Shown: one piece after another, positions 1-5,234 of the stretch
Layout: each line of letters starts with the position of its first letter
Position numbering within the stretch: the stretch's first letter is position 1
NCBI GenBank assembly: GCA_934675695.1
Contig: CAKURN010000081.1
Coordinates: 1-6,581 of the forward strand
Length of the DNA: 6,581 bases
DNA from: an uncultured Candidatus Melainabacteria bacterium
GTDB taxonomy: Bacteria > Cyanobacteriota > Vampirovibrionia > Gastranaerophilales > Gastranaerophilaceae
Direction of reading: 5' to 3'
Notes under the pieces: model-generated
Database searches by the model: none
What the model was told of the DNA's origin: nothing
What the model saw: only the letters and a program-made list of their open reading frames with translations
Position numbers and translations under genes: made by a program

Positions 1-328
1 CTACAGGATCAGAAATGTCTGCTTCTACATCGATATTGAAGCCTTCTTTTGTTTCTGTAGCCAAAAAAGCAAGCTCAGCAGGGCTTTTACTTTTTAGAGC
101 TTCTGTAGGATTTTTTTGAAAAAAAGTAGAATTTTGAAGCTTCATTTCTTCTTTTTCATCTTCTCTTTTGATAATTTCTCTTAGGCTGCCTTCAAAACTT
201 ACTTCTTTTCTTTGATAATTAGGCGTCAAGGCATTAACAGTGTTTGCTGAAATCGCTTTTGAACGCTCATACAAACCATCTAGTGCCATCGATACTATGT
301 CTTTTGTTCTGTTACTAATTATATCCAT
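1..328 (-). CDS. flgB: Flagellar basal-body rod protein FlgB, 5' part (runs off the window)
   Basis: The first 109 codons are visible and the gene continues past the left edge. FlgB is a proximal rod subunit of the flagellar basal body, exported by the flagellar type III apparatus and assembled in the periplasm next to the MS ring. What I see is an N-terminal amphipathic helix followed by the rod-family signature around residues 22-45: R-S-K-A-I-S-A-N, then N-A-L-T-P-N-Y, then K-E-V-S-F-E and a leucine. This matches the family pattern of an N-A-x-T-P-x-Y turn followed by a (V/I)-x-F strand and favours FlgB over FlgC or FliE. Residues 55-75 are rich in K and E. The ATG at 326-328 follows AAGGA (337-341) with 8-nt spacing and lies 18 nt after the kinase stop, so it is probably co-transcribed with the two-component genes. 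In most genomes flgC and fliE follow. The identification rests on the N-terminal motif only. Confidence 0.8.
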   Translation of the reverse strand, partial: MDIISNRTKDIVSMALDGLYERSKAISANTVNALTPNYQRKEVSFEGSLREIIKREDEKEEMKLQNSTFFQKNPTEALKSKSPAELAFLATETKEGFNIDVEADISDPV

Positions 329-346
329 AATTTCTATCCTTATTTT

Positions 347-1552
347 TTAAGCTAGCGGAAGTTTCATAGAAAAAATTGTTTCGCTGTCGTCACTTTTTTC
401 TAATTCAAAAGTCCCAAACTGAGAGCCGACGAACTTTTTGCAAACAGAAAGCCCGACTCCCCAACCGTCTTTTTTGGTTGTATAACCTGATGAAAAAATG
501 TTCGTTTTGTTTTCTTGTTCAATTTTTTCTCCATGGTTTATGAATGAAATTTTTATTTTGTCATCACTTTGACCCAATTTAATCAGAATTTCGTCATTTT
601 TTGTTGAATCATTTGCGTTTTTAATAACATTATTTATCACAATAGACAATTTTTCTTCATCGACAAAAGAATTTGCTATTTTGTCAGGCATCTCATCTAT
701 CAAAATAATTTTGTTATTTTTTTCTTTCAACAGACCGGAATACATTTTTATTGAATTTTGAATAATTTCTTTCACATCTTTTTCGACGAGATTGACTACA
801 TCAATGTTTTTGAATTGTTCCAGTTGTTTTTTTATTATTTCAACAGATTTTCTAATTGGTTGAATTGTTTCAGTGTCATTGGTTTTCTTTTCAAAAATTC
901 TTGTATAAATATCCAAAATGCTCAATTGGTTTTTTATTTCGTGGGCAATTGCCTTTACATTTTGGTATACTTCGTTTCTCAAGTCTTTGTTTACGAGATT
1001 TACGTTTTTATATGTTTCTTGAATTTTTGAATTGCATTCGTTTTCTTCGACTGTTTCTTCAAAATATTTTAGAATATTTTCGACAGCCTCATTCATCAAG
1101 AGATTTTCTCTGCGTTCCGGTTTGTGAGAATAAAATTCTTCGTCATCATTAAACAAAAACGTATCTTTTAGAGCTTCATAGACTTTATTTACAAGTTTTG
1201 AATTTAGTTTCAAAAATATAGAAAACCTGTCTTCTTCTGTTTCTTTAAACAAAAAAGCACAATTGTATCTTTGCGACGTCAAAACCACAAAACCGATTTT
1301 TTCTGTATCAAATTTTGAATACTCAAAATCGCTAAACTGCTCCAATGTGACATTCGGCAAGTATTCTATCCTTTTTATAAGGCTTTCTATTCCATCTATA
1401 TTGTTGAAATTCGCATAAACAAGAGCCTTAGAATTTTGGGTCGTGATTGGTTCTAATATGCTTCTTATCAATGATTTAACAACCGTTTTTGAATACAAAC
1501 GGTTGTTAAATAAATCATTATTTTCAAAATATTTGTTAATGTTTTTTTTCAT
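347..1552 (-). CDS. Soluble sensor histidine kinase, partner of the adjacent NarL-type regulator
   Basis: A 401-residue two-component kinase that should autophosphorylate on histidine and pass the phosphate to the regulator encoded 29 nt upstream. Residues 1 to about 150 form a sensor region I do not recognise. It has alternating strands and helices and no transmembrane or signal segment, so the protein is probably cytosolic. Residues about 155-200 look helical or coiled-coil. The H-box is A-H-E-I-K-N-Q-L with H204 as phosphoacceptor; the usual proline of HExxNPL is Q. The ATPase domain has the N-box N308-V-I-K-N312-A-N-D. The G1 position reads N339-H-G, with N in place of the usual D, a variant seen in other kinases. 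The motif G-Y-T-T-K follows, then the G2 box G363-W-G-V-G-L. The start ATG at 1550-1552 has only a weak upstream purine stretch (GGTAAG), so translation may be coupled to the regulator gene. A long inverted repeat lies in codons 12-28. The signal sensed is unknown; its position before flgB suggests a flagellar role. Confidence 0.9.
   Translation of the reverse strand: MKKNINKYFENNDLFNNRLYSKTVVKSLIRSILEPITTQNSKALVYANFNNIDGIESLIKRIEYLPNVTLEQFSDFEYSKFDTEKIGFVVLTSQRYNCAFLFKETEEDRFSIFLKLNSKLVNKVYEALKDTFLFNDDEEFYSHKPERRENLLMNEAVENILKYFEETVEENECNSKIQETYKNVNLVNKDLRNEVYQNVKAIAHEIKNQLSILDIYTRIFEKKTNDTETIQPIRKSVEIIKKQLEQFKNIDVVNLVEKDVKEIIQNSIKMYSGLLKEKNNKIILIDEMPDKIANSFVDEEKLSIVINNVIKNANDSTKNDEILIKLGQSDDKIKISFINHGEKIEQENKTNIFSSGYTTKKDGWGVGLSVCKKFVGSQFGTFELEKSDDSETIFSMKLPLA
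1470..1519 (-). repeat. Long near-perfect inverted repeat inside the 5' end of the histidine kinase gene
   Basis: The arms TTTAACAACCGTTT (1475-1488) and AAACGGTTGTTAAA (1497-1510) are exact reverse complements, separated by 8 nt. Five further outer bases pair (1470-1474 with 1515-1519) after a 4-nt bulge (1511-1514), giving 19 base pairs in a 50-nt element. In the kinase mRNA it starts 33 nt after the A of the ATG and covers codons 12-28. No U-run follows on either strand, so it is not an intrinsic terminator. It may act as an mRNA hairpin affecting translation or stability, or as a protein-binding palindrome. The structure is seen directly; its role is inference. Confidence 0.85.
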
Positions 1553-1569
1553 TTACTTACCGAACAATT

Positions 1570-1600
1570 AAAATGCAATTTTTAAGCTACAGTGCATTTT
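1570..1600 (-). repeat. Small inverted repeat across the regulator stop codon
   Basis: AAAATGCA (1570-1577) and TGCATTTT (1593-1600) are exact 8-bp complementary arms around a 15-nt spacer that contains the stop codon of the response regulator (1582-1584). It would form a modest AT-rich hairpin just before the kinase start. It lacks a GC-rich stem and a clean U tract, so it is unlikely to stop transcription. It might tune the ratio of regulator to kinase or be a chance pairing. Confidence 0.4.
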
Positions 1601-2295
1601 TTCTTTGGTTTGAAACCTTTGTTGATTGCATAAAGCACAGCTTGAGTTTTTTCTTTTACCTGAAGTTTTTGGAAGATATTGTTTACGTGAGTTTTTACTG
1701 TAGTTTCAGAAATAAACAACTCTCTTGCAACGTCTTTGTATGTAGCACCTTCCAAAAGCAAAGAAAGGACTTCTTCTTCTCTGTTTGTTAAATAATGAAG
1801 CAAGTTTTCTTCGTCTTCTTCTTCAACAGCTTTTTGACCGTTTCTTTCAAATTCTTGGAAATATTCAAAGAATTTTGAGCAAAGAATATTTGGAAGATAG
1901 ATTTTACCCATCGAAACTTCGTCTAATGCTTTTATTAATTGAGCTGAAACCATTGTTTTTAATACATATCCGCAAGCACCAACTTTCATAGCACGATAAA
2001 TCAAATCAGCATCATCGTATGCAGTCAAAACAATAATTCTTGTTTTTAAATTTAATTTTTGAATTTCAGCAATTGCGTTGATACCGTCCATTTCCGGCAT
2101 ATTTACGTCCATCAAAACGATATCAGGTTGATATTTTTTAATCAAAGAAATTGCAACATTCGCATTTCCTGCGTTTGCAATAACTTCGTAATCGTTTTCT
2201 AAATTTACAAGTTCTCTTACACCCGAAGCATGTTCGTACTTGTCATCTACGACAATGACTTTTTGCTTTCTTTTAAAATCAAGTGTTCTTCTCAT
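1582..2295 (-). CDS. NarL/LuxR-family response regulator (receiver + HTH)
   Basis: A 237-residue DNA-binding response regulator. The receiver domain is residues about 11-130: acidic pair D17-D18, phosphoacceptor D63 in L-M-D-V-N-M-P-E-M-D-G, T91 in V-L-T-A, and K113 in Y-V-L-K. A linker with an acidic run (E158-E163) leads to the LuxR-type helix-turn-helix at about 167-228, with the signature L-T-N-R-E-E-E-V-L, then A-T-Y-K-D-V-A, then S-E-T-T-V-K-T-H-V-N-N-I, all canonical. The length fits the NarL/FixJ class, with about 20 extra linker residues. The ATG at 2293-2295 is preceded by GGAGG (2300-2304), and no other start lies before the receiver domain. It heads a likely operon with the kinase and flgB, preceded by a 342-nt non-coding region with a candidate promoter and palindrome. 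It probably binds DNA as a phosphorylated dimer; autoregulation and control of flagellar genes are inferences. Confidence 0.94.
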   Translation of the reverse strand: MRRTLDFKRKQKVIVVDDKYEHASGVRELVNLENDYEVIANAGNANVAISLIKKYQPDIVLMDVNMPEMDGINAIAEIQKLNLKTRIIVLTAYDDADLIYRAMKVGACGYVLKTMVSAQLIKALDEVSMGKIYLPNILCSKFFEYFQEFERNGQKAVEEEDEENLLHYLTNREEEVLSLLLEGATYKDVARELFISETTVKTHVNNIFQKLQVKEKTQAVLYAINKGFKPKKKCTVA

Positions 2296-2405
2296 TACCC
2301 CTCCAAAAAGTGTATTTTTAAAATTTAATTCGATTTATGTACTCTACAATTATGAATATACTTCTTTTAGGCGGTTTATTCATCAAGCCAAGGATTGAGA
2401 TTTAA

Positions 2406-2434
2406 GTTATATGTTGCACTTCTTTGTATCTAAA
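2406..2434 (-). promoter_or_regulatory. Candidate sigma-70-type promoter for the regulator-kinase-flgB operon
   Basis: On the minus strand TTTAGA (2429-2434, 4 of 6 to TTGACA) and TATAAC (2406-2411, 5 of 6 to TATAAT) are separated by 17 nt. Transcription would begin near 2399 and leave a leader of about 100 nt before the regulator ATG. In such AT-rich DNA, matches of this quality can occur by chance. The correct spacing and the overlapping palindrome add weight. Confidence 0.4.
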
Positions 2435-2443
2435 CCTTTAGAT
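2428..2443. promoter_or_regulatory. 16-bp palindrome with 7-2-7 geometry, possible operator
   Basis: ATCTAAA (2428-2434) and TTTAGAT (2437-2443) are exact 7-bp inverted arms around a CC centre. The palindrome covers the candidate -35 box of the two-component operon. NarL-family dimers are known to bind inverted heptamers separated by 2 bp, although the base sequence here is not the E. coli NarL heptamer. Binding by the regulator encoded just downstream is an inference. Confidence 0.45.
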
Positions 2444-2522
2444 TTAGAAAACACAAAAATTCGCTAATACTCGGGAAAAAAGTTTTTTTGATGTTGTCAA
2501 GATAGTAGTCTGTTTAATTTAG

Positions 2523-2552
2523 TATTCAACCGTTTTGACGATATTTTGAATA
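2523..2552. repeat. Inverted repeat in the pckA-regulator spacer
   Basis: TATTCAA (2523-2529) and TTGAATA (2546-2552) are exact 7-bp arms with a 16-nt spacer that itself contains CGT/ACG arms. The spacer starts with CCGTTTT, so the 10-mer CAACCGTTTT (2527-2536) recurs in the kinase-gene inverted repeat (1480-1489). It lies beyond the pckA terminator and upstream of the candidate promoter, a position where an activator might bind. Function unknown. Confidence 0.4.
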
Positions 2553-2589
2553 AAACATATAGATGACTTTAGATTAAAAATTCGCATTA

Positions 2590-2619
2590 AAAAAGACGGA
2601 AGTTTCCCTCCGCCTTTTT
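2590..2619 (-). terminator. Intrinsic terminator after pckA (possibly bidirectional)
   Basis: On the minus strand the stem AAAAAGGCGGA pairs with TCCGTCTTTTT (one G-U pair) around an 8-nt loop, and the U run ends the transcript about 50 nt after the pckA stop. The T run at 2615-2625 would also serve plus-strand transcripts. It separates pckA from the two-component operon. Confidence 0.88.
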
Positions 2620-2637
2620 GTTTTTGTAATTGCTGAA

Positions 2638-4236
2638 TTACACTTTAGCAACAGCTTTTGGACCAGCTGAAACGATTTCAGATGGCATATTTGGATATTT
2701 TGTTGCAAAGTTGTCTGCAAACATTTGAGCAAGTTTGTTTGCTTGTTCATCGTAAGCAGCTTTATCAGCCCACATTCCTCTAGCATCAAGCATTTCATCA
2801 GGAACGTTTGGACAAGATGTTGGATAATCAACGTTGAATACATCATGGTGTTTAAATTCGATATTGTCGAATGTGCCGTTTAATGCAGCTGTAACCATTG
2901 CACGAGTGTAAGCTAATTTCATACGTTTAGCACCCATAGAAGCTGAGCCGCCTGCCCAACCGGTGTTTACTAAGTAAACTTTAGTACCGTATTGGTCTAA
3001 TTTGTCACCCAACATTTTAGCGTAAACACTAGCGTCCATTGGCATGAATGGTTCACCGAATAATGTTGAGAATGTTGGTTGAGGTTCAGTTACGCCACGT
3101 TCTGTACCAGCTAATTTAGAAGTGAAGCCAGTTACAAAGTGGTACATTGCAGCGTTTTTGTCTAATCTAGAGATTGGAGGCAATACGCCGAATGCATCAG
3201 CTGTTAAGAATACAACAACTTTTGGAATACCGCCCATAGATGGGATTTGAGAGTTGTTGATATATTCAACAGGGTAACCTACACGAGTGTTTTCTGTTAA
3301 AGAACCGTCGTTGAAATCAAATTCACGAGTAGCATCGTCCATAACAACGTTTTCTACTAATGAACCAAATTTGATAGCATTGTAGATATCAGGTTCGTTT
3401 TCAGCAGAAAGGTTGATACATTTTGCATAGCAGCCGCCTTCAAAGTTGAATACGCCATCTGGTGACCAACCATGTTCATCATCACCGATTAATTTTCTTG
3501 ATGGGTCAGCTGACAATGTTGTTTTACCTGTTCCTGAAAGACCGAAGAATACAGCAGTTTCATGAGTTTCAGGATCCATATTTGCACTACAGTGCATTGG
3601 AAGAACGTTTTTCTTTGTCATGATGTAGTTCATTGTAGCGAATACTGATTTTTTGATTTCGCCTGAATATTGAGAACCACAAATGATGATTATGTGAGCT
3701 TCATAGTCGATTGCGATACAAGCTTCTGAATTTACGCCATCGACTTCAGGATCGCATTTGAAACCTGGAGCACAAAGAATTGTGTAATCAGCTTCGCCGT
3801 AGTTAGCCAATTCTTCTGCTGTTGGTCTGATTAACAATTGGTGAATGAAAAGGTTTTGAGAAGCCATTTCATTGATTACTCTGAATTTTTGAGTGTATTT
3901 TTTATCTGCACCTGCAAAACCATCGAAGATAAATACTTCTCTGTTTTGTAAGTATGATGCGATTTTTCCTTTAATTGAGTTGAATTTTTCTCTTGAGATT
4001 GGTCTGTTTACTTTACCCCAAGCGATATCGTTGTGGATTGCTTCAGTATCAACGATAAATTTATCTTTAGGAGAACGACCTGTGTATTTACCAGTTGTTA
4101 CAACTAAAGCACCTGTGTTTGATAGTTTTCCTTCACCCAATCTTAATGCTGCTTCAGTTAATTGAGCAGGAGTAAGGTTGCGGTAAACTGCTTTTGGTCC
4201 AATGATACCAAATTTTTCGATTCCGTATGTTTCCAT
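2638..4236 (-). CDS. pckA: ATP-dependent phosphoenolpyruvate carboxykinase
   Basis: Cytosolic enzyme interconverting oxaloacetate + ATP and phosphoenolpyruvate + CO2 + ADP. It is used for gluconeogenesis, or in reverse as a CO2-fixing anaplerotic step in many fermenters. At 532 residues it matches the ATP-type family (E. coli about 540) and not the longer GTP type. Visible motifs are the substrate-binding T-G-R54-S-P-K-D-K-F; metal-site K196 (G-E-I-K-K) and H215 (M-H-C-S-A-N); the P-loop G-L-S-G-T-G-K238-T-T; kinase-2 motif L-I-G-D252-D253-E-H-G-W; F-N-F-E-G-G-C-Y-A-K; and N-T-R318-V. All key residues appear intact. The ATG at 4234-4236 follows a strong AAGGAGG (4241-4247). Codons favour AAC, ATC, TAC and GCT/GCA more than in neighbouring genes, consistent with high expression. 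It lies 80 nt after cdaA with its own candidate promoter, and ends at a clear terminator. No functional tie to cdaA is evident. Confidence 0.98.
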   Translation of the reverse strand: METYGIEKFGIIGPKAVYRNLTPAQLTEAALRLGEGKLSNTGALVVTTGKYTGRSPKDKFIVDTEAIHNDIAWGKVNRPISREKFNSIKGKIASYLQNREVFIFDGFAGADKKYTQKFRVINEMASQNLFIHQLLIRPTAEELANYGEADYTILCAPGFKCDPEVDGVNSEACIAIDYEAHIIIICGSQYSGEIKKSVFATMNYIMTKKNVLPMHCSANMDPETHETAVFFGLSGTGKTTLSADPSRKLIGDDEHGWSPDGVFNFEGGCYAKCINLSAENEPDIYNAIKFGSLVENVVMDDATREFDFNDGSLTENTRVGYPVEYINNSQIPSMGGIPKVVVFLTADAFGVLPPISRLDKNAAMYHFVTGFTSKLAGTERGVTEPQPTFSTLFGEPFMPMDASVYAKMLGDKLDQYGTKVYLVNTGWAGGSASMGAKRMKLAYTRAMVTAALNGTFDNIEFKHHDVFNVDYPTSCPNVPDEMLDARGMWADKAAYDEQANKLAQMFADNFATKYPNMPSEIVSAGPKAVAKV

Positions 4237-4262
4237 TTTTCCTCCTTATTGGATATAATACG

Positions 4263-4291
4263 TGTATATTTTACAACAATTATAAAATCAA
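4263..4291 (-). promoter_or_regulatory. Candidate promoter for pckA
   Basis: In the 80-nt cdaA-pckA gap the minus strand carries TTGATT (4286-4291) and TATACA (4263-4268) with a 17-nt spacer, each 4 of 6 to the sigma-70 consensus. The start site would fall about 20 nt before the pckA ATG, just upstream of the ribosome binding site. The gap has no GC-rich terminator, so read-through from lysA-cdaA is also possible. Confidence 0.45.
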
Positions 4292-4316
4292 TGCTATATT
4301 TTTATAAAAAATAGAG

Positions 4317-5225
4317 TTAATTTTTTCCAAAAATATTGTCGAATTTTATAAAGCTTTTTTCATGATGAGATTTTTCTTCTTGTTTGTAGCCTAAAATCCT
4401 TATTAAATCAGATTTTAATTTTCCTAAATCATCGTATTTTTTTAAAATACCATCTATTGCAACACTAACGTCACCTGTTTCTTCCGATACAACGATACAA
4501 GCACAATCAGAATAAACTTCTGAAACCCCTATTGCGGCTCTGTGGCGTGTTCCATATCTCCAAGAAAGCTTAGGGTCTTCTGTTAAAGGCAACAATACTC
4601 CGGCTGAGATTATTTTGTCGTCACGAATAACAACAGCACCATCATGGAGTGGAGTTTTTGGGAAAAATATCGTCAACAGCAATTCTTGAGAAATGTCTGC
4701 GTTCAATTTTACCCCGACATCAAGCTCTGCTAGAGAATTTGTGTCTTTCTGTAAAACAATCAAACCCCCCGTTTTTGATTTTGAGAGGTATTTTATTGTT
4801 TCTATCAGTTCTTTTGCAACATCGATTACTTTTTCGTTGTCTATTGGAGTATTGTTTGCAAAAAACTTTTCAAACAAGTTTCCTTGCCCGATGTAGCCCA
4901 AAAATCTTCTTAATTCAGGCTGAAATATAACAATAAGAGCAAAAGCAACGATTGAAACTAATGTTTTTAAAAATACACCAAAAATATGCAAGTTGATTTT
5001 GATTAATAGTTCAGAAATCCCCCACATAACCACCAAAACAAGAGAACCTCTGACTAATTTTTCACTTTGTGTGCCTTTGATGAATTTTTGGTAAACATAA
5101 TACAAAACAAAAGACAAAATAACAACTTCTATTACGTTTACAGTAACTCCGACTTTATCAATTTCTTTGAAAAAAGTTTGAAATTGGTTCATTAAAAAAA
5201 CATCAAAATTAGTAAAAAAATTCAT
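4317..5225 (-). CDS. cdaA: Membrane diadenylate cyclase CdaA (c-di-AMP synthase)
   Basis: Makes cyclic di-AMP from two ATP. In other bacteria this messenger controls potassium and osmolyte transport and cell-wall homeostasis. It has 302 residues. Three hydrophobic segments at about 27-49, 57-75 and 81-101 anchor it in the membrane, followed by the family hallmark F-Q-P-E-L-R-R-F-L (101-109). The cytosolic DAC domain has the catalytic D195-G-A in P-L-H-D-G-A-V-V-I and R227-H-R in Y-G-T-R-H-R-A-A, both intact. The C-terminal ~30 residues are charged and probably flexible. The start ATG (5223-5225) has AGAGG (5230-5234) in the 9-nt gap after lysA; a second Met at residue 12 has no good site. Family members in Firmicutes are usually followed by cdaR and glmM, which are absent here. 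As I recall, pairing with lysA is common in Cyanobacteria. The synonym dacA is also used. Confidence 0.96.
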   Translation of the reverse strand: MNFFTNFDVFLMNQFQTFFKEIDKVGVTVNVIEVVILSFVLYYVYQKFIKGTQSEKLVRGSLVLVVMWGISELLIKINLHIFGVFLKTLVSIVAFALIVIFQPELRRFLGYIGQGNLFEKFFANNTPIDNEKVIDVAKELIETIKYLSKSKTGGLIVLQKDTNSLAELDVGVKLNADISQELLLTIFFPKTPLHDGAVVIRDDKIISAGVLLPLTEDPKLSWRYGTRHRAAIGVSEVYSDCACIVVSEETGDVSVAIDGILKKYDDLGKLKSDLIRILGYKQEEKSHHEKSFIKFDNIFGKN

Positions 5226-5234
5226 CTTGCCTCT

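Larger units (their letters stand above)
2296..2637. other. 342-nt non-coding region between pckA and the two-component operon
   Basis: Read on the minus strand, it holds in order the pckA terminator (2590-2619), an inverted repeat (2523-2552), an orphan TTGACA (2495-2500), a candidate promoter (2406-2434) with an overlapping 16-bp palindrome (2428-2443), an AT-rich leader of about 100 nt, and the regulator's ribosome binding site (2298-2304). I see no tRNA, recognisable riboswitch core or credible small gene. The only short plus-strand frame (2337-2405) has no ribosome binding site. Confidence 0.8.

Noticed and set aside
758..1152. Plus-strand open frames opposite the kinase gene
   Set aside because: They are antisense to a well-supported kinase, lack ribosome binding sites, and give Phe/Leu/Cys-rich translations typical of reading an AT-rich gene backwards.
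2355..2386. TTGATG and TATATT as a promoter closer to the regulator
   Set aside because: The 20-nt spacing is too long for a normal sigma-70 promoter; the 2406-2434 pair fits better.
2337..2405. Short plus-strand frame (22 codons) in the spacer
   Set aside because: No ribosome binding site or promoter, and the length is expected by chance.
2495..2500. Perfect TTGACA -35 box on the minus strand
   Set aside because: No -10 like sequence lies 16-19 nt downstream (the position reads TTCCCG); the nearest TATTAG is 25 nt away.
2296..2589. Riboswitch, sigma-54 or sigma-28 (FliA) promoter upstream of the regulator
   Set aside because: I looked for GG-N10-GC spacing, for a TAAA plus GCCGATAA pair and for conserved c-di-GMP riboswitch core sequences, and found none that fit.
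2574..2846. Minus-strand frame overlapping the 3' end of pckA in another frame
   Set aside because: It runs across the terminator hairpin and out of frame through conserved pckA codons; no start signal.
3893..4165. Plus-strand open frame opposite pckA
   Set aside because: Antisense to highly conserved pckA sequence, with no ribosome binding site and no recognisable motif.
4294..4314. AT-only hairpin (CTAT...ATAG) just after the cdaA stop as a terminator
   Set aside because: The stem is almost all A-T with a mismatch and a 3-nt loop, too weak for an intrinsic terminator.
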